From positions 124,001 through 188,000 of the forward strand of contig JBJTOK010000038.1 in the NCBI GenBank assembly GCA_046074525.1: a stretch of DNA of 64,000 nucleotides, read 5' to 3'. This stretch comes from JAHEZL01 sp046074525. Its GTDB lineage: Bacteria; Bacteroidota; Bacteroidia; Flavobacteriales_C; GCA-002722245. The notes below the pieces were generated by a model. The model saw only the letters and a program-made list of their open reading frames with translations. It made no database searches and was not told the DNA's origin. Every line of letters begins with the position of its first letter. The stretch's first letter is position 1. Of this stretch, positions 17,408-26,900 are shown in pieces. Both the position numbers and the translations under genes were made by a program.

Positions 17408-18036
17408 AATTTTAACGTTTCCAGGAAGGCCTCTATCAGCCACACATCTTTCAAGCCTGGTTCTTCTTCAAACTTACTGTTCAGATCTACCACCTTAACG
17501 AATTTATAAGGAAGTTTCTTGATTAAAGTACCATCGTGGGGAGTGATTCCTCCACTAAGGAACACAGGCACTTTTAATTTATATTTTTTCAATAATTTCC
17601 AATCAAATTTCTCACCTGATCCGCCGCCACCTTTGGTTTTATTGTCGAAAAGGAAATAATCCACATCCTTTTCATATTTCTTCAGTTTCTCCCAATCAAA
17701 TTTCGGTTCGATCCCGAAAGCCTTGATCACCTTGGCTTTCTTCCTTATCGCCTTACAGAAAGCAGGAGTTTCCTTGCCATGCAGCTGAACGTAACCAAGC
17801 TCCAAATCCTCTATATCTTCCAAGATGGTTTCCTGGTCTTCATCCACATACACTCCCACTTTGTTCACGCGACCGGTCAATGACTTAATGAAATTGGCAT
17901 CCACATCGTCGCCCACATAACGCTTCGACTCTTCATAGAAGATAAAACCAATAAAATCAACACCCAATGCAATTACATCATTGATGTTCTTCGGGTCGGT
18001 CATCCCGCAAACCTTTACATAAAATCTATCTTCCAT
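17404..18036 (-). CDS. trpF: Phosphoribosylanthranilate isomerase
   Basis: Catalyses the Amadori rearrangement to CdRP. The 210-residue protein has the start KVCGMTD with the catalytic Cys, GFIFYEESKRYV, VQLHGKE and the SGGITP phosphate loop. The catalytic Asp would be in LFDNKTKGGGGSGEKFDW. It overlaps trpC by 11 nt and trpB by 4 nt, so it is translationally coupled on both sides. Confidence 0.95.
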   Translation of the reverse strand: MEDRFYVKVCGMTDPKNINDVIALGVDFIGFIFYEESKRYVGDDVDANFIKSLTGRVNKVGVYVDEDQETILEDIEDLELGYVQLHGKETPAFCKAIRKKAKVIKAFGIEPKFDWEKLKKYEKDVDYFLFDNKTKGGGGSGEKFDWKLLKKYKLKVPVFLSGGITPHDGTLIKKLPYKFVKVVDLNSKFEEEPGLKDVWLIEAFLETLKL

Positions 18037-18817
18037 TGTTCAATGCTTCAATAAATTGTTTACACGCCTTGCCGGGATCCGGCTGCTTCATAAAATTTTC
18101 ACCTATTAAAAACCCTTGATATCCCACATTTTTCAAGCGTTTTATGGTTTCAATACTGTCGATTCCGCTTTCGCTGATTTTTAAAAATTCGTTAGGAATT
18201 TCGTTAAACAGGTCTACGGAAGTCTGAATATCGACCCTGAATGTATTAAGATTTCTGTTATTTACACCAACTGCATCCACAAATTCATTAATAAATTTCA
18301 GTTCGTCTTTATCGTGAACTTCCAGGAGCACATTCAAACCCAAAGCCTTCGCGGCTTTCGCGAGTCTTTTACACTGGGTAACTTCCAGGTTGGCGGCAAT
18401 AAGGAGAATGATATCGGCACCGATGGATTTGGCTTCTAAAAGTTGGTATTCGTCAATAATAAAATCTTTTCTCAGGATAGGAATTTCGTTCACCCTCCTG
18501 GCGGCGAGGAGATTGTCGTTAGAACCACCAAAAAACTGTTTGTCGGTCAATACCGACAAGGCCGATGCTCCCGCTTCATTATAACCTTTAGTAGTACTTG
18601 CCGGATCAGCATTCGCATTAATACTTCCCTTCGACGGCGACTTGGTTTTGAATTCAGCAATGATTCCCGAGCGGTCTTTCGCCAGCAGGAAATCCTTAAA
18701 CGACAATACCTTTCTTCCGAAAAATTCACGCGCTTCAAGGTCCATGATGGAATACTGCTCCTTCAGCAGGGCCACTTCCTTCTTTTTATTGGCAATTATT
18801 TCGTCGAGAATGGTCAT
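18026..18817 (-). CDS. trpC: Indole-3-glycerol phosphate synthase
   Basis: Closes the indole ring from CdRP in the cytoplasm. The 263-residue TIM barrel carries the N-terminal helix ILDEIIANKKKEV, AEFKTKSPSKG with the catalytic Lys, LTDKQFFGG, ILRKDFIID with the second catalytic Lys, GVNNRNL and SESGI. It is separate from TrpF, unlike the fused enzyme of enteric bacteria. It starts 1 nt after trpD ends. Confidence 0.96.
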   Translation of the reverse strand: MTILDEIIANKKKEVALLKEQYSIMDLEAREFFGRKVLSFKDFLLAKDRSGIIAEFKTKSPSKGSINANADPASTTKGYNEAGASALSVLTDKQFFGGSNDNLLAARRVNEIPILRKDFIIDEYQLLEAKSIGADIILLIAANLEVTQCKRLAKAAKALGLNVLLEVHDKDELKFINEFVDAVGVNNRNLNTFRVDIQTSVDLFNEIPNEFLKISESGIDSIETIKRLKNVGYQGFLIGENFMKQPDPGKACKQFIEALNNGR

Positions 18818-18818
18818 T

Positions 18819-19814
18819 TTATCCTTTGTTGATTTCTAATAATTTTTTCAATACTGAGGCTGCTTTTCCGGATGCCAGAATTTCCTTTGCTTCAGCTATT
18901 CCCGCTTCAAAAGAGATGTCTTTTCCTATGCTGATGGCGAGGCCGGCATTGGCGGCAATTACTTCGTTTTGGGCTTTGCTTCCCTGGCCGGAAATAATTG
19001 ATATTAAAATTTTCGCGGCTTCCTCTACTGTTTCCCCTCCGTCGATTTCGGATTGCTTTGTTTGCGTAAAACCCAAATCCTTTGGAGAATAAACTTTTTC
19101 GCCACTTTTTTGAACCACCAGGAAATCGCCTGTCAATGAAATTTCATCATAAACATCCAAAGAAAAAGCAATGGCATAATTCTCTGTAGCCTGATCCAGC
19201 ACATATTTGTACAAGGGGAGAATTTCTTTAGAATAAACACCTGTTAATTGTTTATTGGGTTTTGAAGGATTTACCAATGGTCCCAATAAATTAAAAAAAG
19301 TTTTCATTCCCAATTCCTTTCTTATTGGAGCAACATGCTTCATTGCAGGATGAAAAAGTGGAGCATGTAAAAAAGTAATTCCCGCTTTATCCAATTCCTT
19401 TTTCAGCTGATCGGTATTGTTGGTGAATTTATAACCTAAAGATTCTATCACATTGGAAGACCCCACTGCTGAAGAAACTCCGTAGTTCCCATGCTTCGCT
19501 ACTTTCACACTTGAAGCAGCCAACACCAGCGAAGAAATAGTAGACACATTAAAAGTATTTTTTCCATCGCCGCCTGTTCCACACATATCCATAGTATCAA
19601 AATCCGAAAAATCAACAGGAATACTCAATTCGAGCAAAGCATTTCTAAAACCTAAAAGCTCTTGTGGAGCTATTCCTCTGTACATAAAAACTGTAATAAA
19701 AGAAGTCATCATTGATTGATTGACCTCTCCTCTACCAATATGAAACATAGCCTCCTCAGCTTCTTCTTTAGTAAGCTGATTATTATTTATTACGTATTGT
19801 AAAAGTTCTTTCAT
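18819..19814 (-). CDS. trpD: Anthranilate phosphoribosyltransferase
   Basis: Joins anthranilate to PRPP. The 331-residue sequence shows the family pattern: helical N-terminal domain, the PRPP pyrophosphate loop CGTGGDGKNTFNVST (about residues 78-92), KHGNYGVSS, HPAMKHVAPIRKELG and LLGPLVNP. There is no fused TrpG domain. It is separated from trpG by 124 nt that contain a long inverted repeat, the only sizeable gap in the operon. Confidence 0.96.
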   Translation of the reverse strand: MKELLQYVINNNQLTKEEAEEAMFHIGRGEVNQSMMTSFITVFMYRGIAPQELLGFRNALLELSIPVDFSDFDTMDMCGTGGDGKNTFNVSTISSLVLAASSVKVAKHGNYGVSSAVGSSNVIESLGYKFTNNTDQLKKELDKAGITFLHAPLFHPAMKHVAPIRKELGMKTFFNLLGPLVNPSKPNKQLTGVYSKEILPLYKYVLDQATENYAIAFSLDVYDEISLTGDFLVVQKSGEKVYSPKDLGFTQTKQSEIDGGETVEEAAKILISIISGQGSKAQNEVIAANAGLAISIGKDISFEAGIAEAKEILASGKAASVLKKLLEINKG

Positions 19815-19827
19815 CTTTTCTCGAGTA

Positions 19828-19902
19828 TGTCATCCTGAGGGTACTCCCGAAGGACCTATCGCCCATCACATTAGGTCTTTCGGGAGTACCCTCAAGATGA
19901 CA
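19828..19902. repeat. 75-nt near-perfect inverted repeat between trpG and trpD
   Basis: Two 30-nt arms (19828-19857 and 19873-19902) match at 28 of 30 positions and enclose a 15-nt loop. Each arm begins TGTCATC and carries GAGGGTACTCCCGAA, itself containing a short GGGTACTCCC near-palindrome. The sense of GTCATCCTGAGG...GAAGGACCT resembles dispersed REP-type palindromes found in many Bacteroidota intergenic regions. It has no T tract, so it is not an obvious terminator; it could pause polymerase or stabilise the trpEG part of the transcript. Confidence 0.85.
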
Positions 19903-19938
19903 AATGTGGTTTAGGGCCGCTAAGTATCAAAATTTAAT

Positions 19939-20505
19939 TCAATTCTCCAACCAATTCTTCATTATTTCCAATCCGTGCTCCGTCAACACAGATTCGGGGT
20001 GGTATTGCACGCCCACTACATTGTATTTTTTGTGGCGGATGGACATGATACTGCCCTTGTCGTCAACGCCAGTTACTTCTATCTCCGGAGTTAGCGTATC
20101 CTCCTTGATCTGCCATGAATGGTAGCGACCAACGGAGAAGGTTTCCGGTAAGCCTTTGTAAATGACATCATTTTTGGTGATGGTCATCGGCGTGGCAATG
20201 CCGTGCAATACTTTGTCCATGTTTTCCAGCTGACAGCCATATACTTCGCCGATGGCCTGGTGGCCGAGACACACGCCCAAAATGGATTTTTTAGGGCCAT
20301 ATTCCTTAATCACCTCCAGCAAAATCCCGGCTTCACTTGGAATTCCCGGTCCCGGTGACAACAGGATTTTGTCGTATTTATTGATGTCGGCCAAAGCGAT
20401 TTTATCGTTTCTAAACACATCCACATCCTTATATCCCAACTGTTTCACGTAATGAACGAGATTGTAGGTAAAGGAATCGTAATTATCGAATACTAATATT
20501 TTCAT
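19939..20505 (-). CDS. trpG: Anthranilate synthase component II (glutamine amidotransferase)
   Basis: Supplies ammonia from glutamine to TrpE. The 188-residue class I amidotransferase has the oxyanion-strand motif LSPGPGIPSEAG, the nucleophile elbow GVCLGHQAIGE with catalytic Cys, and the His-Glu pair in VQYHPESVLTEHG. The family member could serve PabB as well, but the position 12 nt after trpE makes TrpG the natural reading. Confidence 0.95.
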   Translation of the reverse strand: MKILVFDNYDSFTYNLVHYVKQLGYKDVDVFRNDKIALADINKYDKILLSPGPGIPSEAGILLEVIKEYGPKKSILGVCLGHQAIGEVYGCQLENMDKVLHGIATPMTITKNDVIYKGLPETFSVGRYHSWQIKEDTLTPEIEVTGVDDKGSIMSIRHKKYNVVGVQYHPESVLTEHGLEIMKNWLEN

Positions 20506-20517
20506 TATGCTTTTTCT

Positions 20518-21933
20518 TTAAACTAATTCTTCTGCTAATTCCAGCGCCCTGTGCAAGGCAGCCAGTTTGTTATACACTTCCTGTTTTTCGCTTTCATTCA
20601 CCGATAAATCAACAATTCCAGCCCCGGCCTGATAGAACAAAGTTTTGTTCTTGCTAAGGAAAGAACGGATGATGATGGCATGATTGAAATCGCCGTTAAA
20701 ACCAATAAAACCTATGCAGCCACCATAAATACCACGCTGATTTTTCTCGTAGCGGTTGATGAGTTGCAAGGCCATGTGCTTAGGCGCTCCCGAGAGTGTT
20801 CCCGCCGGGAAAGTATCGGCTACAATGCGTAATTTATTGGTGCCTTCCTGGATTTTACCGGTTACTTTCGACACCAAATGAATCACATGCGAGTAGTATT
20901 GCACTTCTTTGTAAGTCTCTACCGTTACCTTTTCCGAGCTGCGGCTCAAATCGTTGCGGGCGAGGTCCACCAGCATTACGTGCTCCGAATTTTCTTTCGG
21001 ATCGGCCATGAGCTGGCGCGCCAGTTCAGCATCTTTTTCATCATCGCCGGTGCGGCGGAAAGTACCGGCAATCGGGTAAATCGTAGCGTCATTATTATGA
21101 ATAACAATTTGCGCTTCGGGCGATGAACCGAAGATCTTATAAGTTCCATAATCAAAGTAAAACAAGTAGGGCGAAGGATTCACCGAACGCAAAGCGCGGT
21201 ACAAAGTGAAATCGTCACCTTCAAATTTCTGGGAAAACTCACGCGACAATACCAGCTGAAAAACATCGCCACGGCGGCAGTGCTGCTTGGCTTTTTCAAT
21301 CACGTCAAGGTAAGTCTCGTCGGTAAAATTACTTTCCTGCTCACCTTTTTTCCTGAACGAAGCCGAAGGAGATGACGTTTGCTGAATGAGTTCCATGATC
21401 TGCTCTATCGGCACCACATTGGTTCCCGACTCCTCGCAGTGGTGTTCAAACAAATAAAGTTCGTTGCGGAAATGGTTGATGGCAATGATATTCTGGAAGA
21501 TGAAATAGTGCATATCCGGCACTTTCTTTTCGTCTTTTTCCTTGTAATCGAAATCGATGTCCTCAAAATGCCTTACTCCTTCAAAGCTGGTAAAACCAAA
21601 GAGTCCGTTGTTGATGAACTTGAATTCATTGGCATCGGGAACGAAAGAATCAATGAAGTTTTTCATTTCCTCCACTACATCGGTTTTATCGGTGTCTTTC
21701 ATGGAGAAAGTACCATCGGGAAAAACCGAGGTAATCTTTCCGTCTTCCACTTTGTAGGAAGCCATGGGATTAAAACAGATAAAAGAGTGGCTGTCTTTGT
21801 TGCCGTGGTAATCAGAACTTTCCAGGAGGAAGCTGTTTTGGAAGCGCTTCCTGATATTTAAGTAAATGCTCACCGGAGTAATCGTGTCGGCCAGCAGTTT
21901 CTTGTACTTGGTGGTAATTTTAAACTTTTGCAT
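20518..21933 (-). CDS. trpE: Anthranilate synthase component I
   Basis: Converts chorismate to anthranilate. The 471-residue protein has the N-terminal region with the LLESSD sequence, equivalent to the LLES feedback-inhibition site where tryptophan binds, and the chorismate-binding domain from about residue 205 (RGDVFQLVLSREFSQ, PSPYLFYFDYG, GSSPE, PIAGTFRRTGDD, DLARNDLSRS, TFPAGTLSGAPK, RGIYGGCIGFIG). It is the first structural gene of the operon and sits behind a trp leader peptide and terminator, so both attenuation and feedback inhibition are likely. Confidence 0.96.
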   Translation of the reverse strand: MQKFKITTKYKKLLADTITPVSIYLNIRKRFQNSFLLESSDYHGNKDSHSFICFNPMASYKVEDGKITSVFPDGTFSMKDTDKTDVVEEMKNFIDSFVPDANEFKFINNGLFGFTSFEGVRHFEDIDFDYKEKDEKKVPDMHYFIFQNIIAINHFRNELYLFEHHCEESGTNVVPIEQIMELIQQTSSPSASFRKKGEQESNFTDETYLDVIEKAKQHCRRGDVFQLVLSREFSQKFEGDDFTLYRALRSVNPSPYLFYFDYGTYKIFGSSPEAQIVIHNNDATIYPIAGTFRRTGDDEKDAELARQLMADPKENSEHVMLVDLARNDLSRSSEKVTVETYKEVQYYSHVIHLVSKVTGKIQEGTNKLRIVADTFPAGTLSGAPKHMALQLINRYEKNQRGIYGGCIGFIGFNGDFNHAIIIRSFLSKNKTLFYQAGAGIVDLSVNESEKQEVYNKLAALHRALELAEELV

Positions 21934-21970
21934 TTTTTTGAATTAACGTGGTAAAAATAATTTTTTTTGG

Positions 21971-22003
21971 AAAACAAAAAAGCCCCGCTGGGAAGCGAGG
22001 CTT
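21971..22003 (-). terminator. Putative trp attenuator terminator
   Basis: On the minus-strand RNA a 10-bp stem (AAGCCUCGCU / AGCGGGGCUU, one U-G wobble) with a UCCC tetraloop at 22003-21980 is followed by a U-rich tract. The wobble would be a C-A mismatch on the plus strand, so the structure is directional towards trpE. It ends 38 nt before the trpE ATG and follows the leader peptide stop by 24 nt. Confidence 0.82.
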
Positions 22004-22027
22004 ATATATATTTTAAAGCGCAACGAT

Positions 22028-22087
22028 TCACAGCCAAACAGACTCTGAAACTTGCCAACGCCAATTATTTCTTTGTAAAATGATCAT
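22028..22087 (-). CDS. trpL: trp operon leader peptide (19 residues, three Trp)
   Basis: An ATG at 22087 opens a frame coding MIILQRNNWRWQVSESVWL, ending in TGA. Trp makes up 3 of 19 residues (positions 9, 11 and 18), far above its usual share near 1%. The frame lies between a consensus promoter and an intrinsic terminator upstream of trpE, which is the arrangement used for ribosome-mediated attenuation: stalling at scarce Trp-tRNA would prevent the terminator forming. I could not identify a strong competing antiterminator helix by eye; only short GCUU/AAGC and GGCU/AGCC pairings are visible. Confidence 0.78.
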   Translation of the reverse strand: MIILQRNNWRWQVSESVWL

Positions 22088-22091
22088 GAAC

Positions 22092-22146
22092 CAAAGCTAA
22101 GGCACAAATCAGCAAAATCAAAAATATTTTTCAATTTTCTTGCAAA
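22092..22146 (-). promoter_or_regulatory. Promoter region of the trp operon
   Basis: On the minus strand TTTG (22146-22143) is followed after 16 nt by TATTTTTG (22126-22119), giving a leader of about 25-30 nt before the leader peptide ATG. A second overlapping match, TTTG (22122-22119), 19 nt, TAGCTTTG (22099-22092), has ideal spacing but would start transcription at the leader ATG itself. Confidence 0.55.
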
Positions 22147-22215
22147 ACACCTGTATTTACTGGCTTTCCGAAACCTAAATTCCGAAAGTCCGTTATGCAA
22201 TAAAACAGCAAAACC

Positions 22216-22716
22216 ATGATAACACTGACTCCCAAACAGGAAAAACTGAAAAGCAGAATGCTCAATCCTTTTGTGTTTTTCCTTTTCACTTTGTTTAAAG
22301 TGCCGGCGGTAGCCATTGCAGGAATACGTGTAAAAACGCTGGATGCCGGGAAATGCACGGTGACCGTTCCGTTTAAGTTTCTTAATAAAAATCCTTTTCA
22401 ATCAATGTACTTCGCCGTGCAAGCAATGGCTGCCGAGATATCCACCGCTATTCCGGCGATGCTCGCCATTGAAAAGCACGACGTTTCTTTTGCCATGCTG
22501 GTAGTAAAAACGGAAGCTGAATTTTTTAAGAAGGGAATCTCAAAAATCACTTTTGTTTGTGAAGACGGGAAAGCTTTTGCTGAAGCATTGGAGAAAAGCA
22601 TTGCCACCAAAGAACCGGTTACCGTGAAAGCCAAAACCCTTGGAACAATGGCCGACGGGACGGTGGTTTCGGAGTTTTATTTTACGTGGTCGTTTAAGGC
22701 GAGGGAGAAGAAATAG
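22216..22716 (+). CDS. DUF4442 (hotdog-fold thioesterase-like) protein
   Basis: A 166-residue protein matching DUF4442, a hotdog-fold family related to acyl-CoA thioesterases such as YiiD/PaaI. Visible segments are NPFVFFLFTLFKVPAVAIAG, NKNPFQSMYFAVQAMAAE (equivalent to the long central helix region with an Asn/Gln-containing turn) and a C-terminal strand with GTVVSEFYFTWSFK. The substrate is unknown. It is divergent from the trp leader and converges on the next gene with a 9-nt gap. Confidence 0.78.
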   Translation: MITLTPKQEKLKSRMLNPFVFFLFTLFKVPAVAIAGIRVKTLDAGKCTVTVPFKFLNKNPFQSMYFAVQAMAAEISTAIPAMLAIEKHDVSFAMLVVKTEAEFFKKGISKITFVCEDGKAFAEALEKSIATKEPVTVKAKTLGTMADGTVVSEFYFTWSFKAREKK

Positions 22717-22725
22717 GTTTTTGAA

Positions 22726-23655
22726 CTATTTATTAAAAACCTTTTTTTCTTTGGTTCCATCAAGGCTATATAAATACCAGGTTCCTGTTTGGAACCCATT
22801 TTTATTGTACTTTCCCTCCATCTTGATAGTACCATTGGTATAATATTCTAAATAGCTTCCTGTTTTATAATTCCTCTTTATTTTAACTTGACCATTTTCA
22901 TAATACTCCAAGTATTTCCCCGTATGATCTTTACCTAAAAACATCCCATTTAAATAAAAGTCATCGAAGAAAATCTTATAAACCCCTTGAGCATCTGAAG
23001 TAATCCATTCATTTTCAGAAACACAAAAATCATATATGGACTGAATTGATCCATTTAAATAAAAAGTAGTGGCTTTGACACTTTTTTCAGGTATGCTCTT
23101 CCATTTAGAGTAGTTATAGCTTTGTGTTATTTGACCTGTAGAATCGCAATAATTCCAAAGTCCCACTTTTCTTCCACGAATATATTCTCCTTTGGCCTTT
23201 ATCGCAGAGTTGCTTTCATGATAGTAAATCCAAACTCCTGATGGCTCATTAAAACAAAGATTTCCTGTAGCTGATACTTTCTGAGTAGAATAAAAGTATG
23301 CGGTAAATGCTCCATGATGAAATCGTTCGTCGATATTTACCCATTCTTTTTTTGTATCAGAACAACAATAATATGTTTTGACAGAGTCTTCATAAATAGC
23401 ACAAATCCTTTTCTCTGTAGCGTTGGAGGAATCTAGTTTATCTATTCCTAAATTATAGCAATACAAATTCATTTTTGAAGCAGTATACAATGGATGAAAA
23501 TGTCCTTCAACTCCATCAAACAATTGCTTATGATTGTTATAAAATAAAGTATCGGTAATTTTACTAATTACCCAGCGTTGTGAAAAGCTAATATTTATTA
23601 GCAGTAAAAACAGGAGCGATAGTACCCATCTTAAATTTGATTTTTTAAAATTCAT
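22726..23655 (-). CDS. Exported MORN/YwqK-like repeat protein
   Basis: A 309-residue protein with signal peptide MNFKKSNLRWVLSLLFLLLI... ending at FSQ. The C-terminal half has MORN-variant repeats (YYENGQVKIKRNYKTG, YYTNGTIKMEGKYNKNG, and earlier KGEYIRGRKVGLWNYCDS). Databases label such proteins YwqK family antitoxins, but there is no toxin partner here, so the label should not be taken as function. Two Cys (YYCC) occur near residue 97. It follows two other minus-strand genes at short distance. Confidence 0.7.
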   Translation of the reverse strand: MNFKKSNLRWVLSLLFLLLINISFSQRWVISKITDTLFYNNHKQLFDGVEGHFHPLYTASKMNLYCYNLGIDKLDSSNATEKRICAIYEDSVKTYYCCSDTKKEWVNIDERFHHGAFTAYFYSTQKVSATGNLCFNEPSGVWIYYHESNSAIKAKGEYIRGRKVGLWNYCDSTGQITQSYNYSKWKSIPEKSVKATTFYLNGSIQSIYDFCVSENEWITSDAQGVYKIFFDDFYLNGMFLGKDHTGKYLEYYENGQVKIKRNYKTGSYLEYYTNGTIKMEGKYNKNGFQTGTWYLYSLDGTKEKKVFNK

Positions 23656-23684
23656 GATCCCGTATTAACATCCTGTACTTTCCT

Positions 23685-23915
23685 TTAATCCGCCAACACT
23701 CCCCTATGCGGCCTTAACGCATCCCTCACCATCTTCATATCCTTTTCCTCCACAACGATAAAAGCCATCCAATGTTGCTGCTCCCCTTCTACCCCTGTAG
23801 AAAAAAAGGAGAGTTTGGCCCTTTCGGCAAACTCTCCCAAATGAATTTTATGATGTTTGGCAATACCTTCAGAATCAGGTCCGCGGAAATCCCAGATCAT
23901 TTTAATTTTACGCAT
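23685..23915 (-). CDS. Small conserved Bacteroidota protein (WDFRGPD motif)
   Basis: A 76-residue protein beginning MRKIKMIWDFRGPDSEGIAKHH in two parts and ending ALRPHRGVLAD. I recall similar small proteins in other Bacteroidota but know no function. It is rich in His and acidic residues, has no signal or membrane segment, and the conserved ends suggest a compact ferredoxin-like alpha/beta fold. Start at 23915; an internal ATG five codons later is possible. It follows the GH8 gene by 23 nt. Confidence 0.7.
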   Translation of the reverse strand: MRKIKMIWDFRGPDSEGIAKHHKIHLGEFAERAKLSFFSTGVEGEQQHWMAFIVVEEKDMKMVRDALRPHRGVLAD

Positions 23916-23938
23916 AGCGCAAAACTATCTTAAAAAAG

Positions 23939-26900
23939 CTACCTGAACAAGGTCACTCTTCCGATCTGAGTTTTCGGCTTGCCGGTGAAGGAATCTGTAT
24001 AGATCAATTTCCATACATACACATCAATCTCGGCATCACGTAAAGTATTGGCACGTTTTCCATTCCATGGTTCGTCAATCACTGTAGATTTAAAGATCAC
24101 TTCACCCCAGCGGTCGAAAATCAGGAATTCGTAATTGTCGCACTTATCACACTTGTGATTGATTCCCGCCGGATAGAAGACTTCATTCTTGCCATCGCCA
24201 TTTGGTGTAAAGGCATTTGGAATGTACAAAGTGAACTGCCCCTTGATGTAAATCTCTTTCATCACTGTATCGGCACACATTGCGTTTTGCGCAATGAGGG
24301 TCACCGGAATCGTATCGCCTTCAGGAGTATTGAACAACACTATTTCATCTTCGTTGGCCGAAGCAGATGGAGTGCCCAGCATGCCGAAATCCCAAAGGTA
24401 ATTGGTAGCACCAGTCGACTCGTTATCAAAGGTAACTGTAGGATCCAGTGAACTTACAGGATCCGGACTGTAAACGAAACCAGCCACCGGAACTTCGGAA
24501 ATGATTACAGAGGTAGCTGTATCCGCCACACAGCCATTGGTAAACACTACCGACAAAGTGACCAGGATTCCGTTACCCGCCTTGGTATAAGTGTGACTCG
24601 TTGAAGCGTCAGCGGCAGTAATATCCTGTGTTGCACCATCACCAAAATCCCAATGCGCACTCAATACATTCGCAGTAGAACTATCAGTAAAATTGATGGT
24701 CACCGGCACACATCCTCCTGCAACATCAGGGGCGATGATGGCTTGTGGCAAGGCATCTACCTGTATCTGGATAGAATCGGTATTAGGACATAAGCCACCC
24801 TGAGTGTACTTGATCCAGTGCAAACCTTGTCCGGCCACAGCAGGATCAAACAATCCGCTGGCACTTACGCCTGGTCCGCTGAAAGTACCACCTGCTGTAT
24901 TCGCTACCAATTGCTGTTTTGGTAAATTTTCGCAAAACGGTCCGGCAGCCTGTATCGACGCATCTTTAGGATCGAGAACAGAAATCATGATAGTATCTTC
25001 ATCCGGACAGGTTCCTGTGGCTCCGCTGATTTTGTAGCGCACAGCATATGGTCCGCCAGCTGTTGCTATTGCAGGATCAAACATACCGGAAGCGTTAACT
25101 CCTGTTCCGGTCCACACACCACCTGGGTTAAGGGAAGTCAATTGAACTGCTGCATCATAGCTACACAAACTGTCGGCAGCACTTGTAATAGCTGCCTCTT
25201 CACGGGCAACAACAATGATATCAACACTGTCTTTCGCACTGCAGGTTGGCGTAGCGCCTGATACTACATACACTACTTTATAAGTTGTACCGGCGGTAGC
25301 CAGTGACGGATCGAATTTACCGGTGGCATCCACTAATCCGGCAGGTACTGAAGTCCAGCTTCCACCAGGTGTTGTAGCGCCGCTCAACTGAATTTGATAC
25401 AGGGTAGTATCCTCACAAATCGACACCGTTGTTTTGGTGATGTCGGCCACCATTTGGTTCACTACGTGGATGGTCATGGTATCCTGTACCCAGCAGGCAC
25501 CGCTGGTTTTGTAAGTGATGAGATGTGCGCCTACAGTCGCTGCCGACGGATCAAACTCACCTGTGTTTGCATTAGTGATTCCTGTACCACTCCATGTTCC
25601 CGCACTGGACACAGCGTCTGCTTTCAGCGTTTGCAAAGGATCATTGAGGCAGAATGGACCCTGCCCCAAAGTGATCTTCGCAGTATCGGTCATGCCTACA
25701 GTAATCAGTACGCTATCGGCAGCACTGCAGCCGATAGTTGCACCCGGAGCAACATAATACACTTTAAATATTCCGGCACCGGATACTGCTGGATCAAATA
25801 ATCCTGTATTGCTCACCAAGCCCATTGCCGGAGCCGATAACCAGGTTCCTCCCGGTGTGCTGTTATTACTCAACAGTATTTGTTTTGCTGTGGCGTTTTC
25901 ACAAAGTGTAGTATCAGAAGTAAGGATAATCGCTATCATCTGACCATATACTTTCACTGAAGCAGTATCCGTTACCTTACAAGTTCCGCTGGTCGTATAA
26001 GTCATGAGGTAAGTGCCTGCCCCAACCGAAGGATCAAAAGCACCTGTAGCAGGGTTGGTAATTCCTGTACCGCTCCATGTTCCTGCATCAGAAACAGCTT
26101 CTTTCTCAATGGTCACAGCTCCTTGTGATTCGCAGAAAGCCTGCCCCGTAGTGATTTTTGCAGTATCAATTGAAAGAACAGAAATGGCAAGGAAAGCTGT
26201 ATCTCCACACTGACCGGCTTTTCCGTACCAGATGGTATCTGTTCCCACATCAGCTAGTTTCGGATCGTAATAACCGAAGTTCACATCGCTAATTCCTTTT
26301 CCGCTCGTTGTCCAGAAAACACCACCAGGTGTATTGACTTCTATGGTGTCTTGCGAAGCATTATGGCAATAGCTAGTTGTTGCCGAAGTAATGGTTAAGG
26401 AAATTCCATTTGAAATAAGGATGTTGATAGAATCGGATTCCGGACAGGCTCCTGCCGTTGCATACTTTATTTTATAAGAACCTAGTGACAATCCGCTTGG
26501 ATCAAAAGCACCGCTGGAAGTATTGGTAATGCCACTTCCACTCCAGGTTCCACCAGATGTAGAACCTCCTGTCAACTGAATCGTTGTTGCAGGATCGGAA
26601 TTACAGAACGGTCCGGCAGGCAATATCTTCGCAGAATCAGAAGGAAGTACTGTGATCTTCACTGATGCAGACCCCACAGTTCCGCAGGTTCCCGAAGTCG
26701 CCAGGCGTTTGAAATAAGTAGTCACACCCAAAGCTCCCGGCGCATAACCCAAAGCCGTAGCGAGATTAATATCAAAGAAATTACTGTTATCAGTAGAAGA
26801 TTGCCATTTGTAAGAATAGCTTCCTGTACCACCCGCTGCTGCAGTAAGCTGCGTCAATGCAGCAGGCACTGTATTGGCACAAATGGATTGTGGTGAACCT

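Noticed and set aside
22726..23655. Toxin-antitoxin system (YwqK label)
   Set aside because: The protein is exported and has MORN-type repeats; there is no partner gene, so the database name would mislead.
24755..26626. Regular repeats that could suggest a CRISPR array
   Set aside because: Period is about 210-235 nt, diverged, and in frame with a protein; no short identical repeats with unique spacers.
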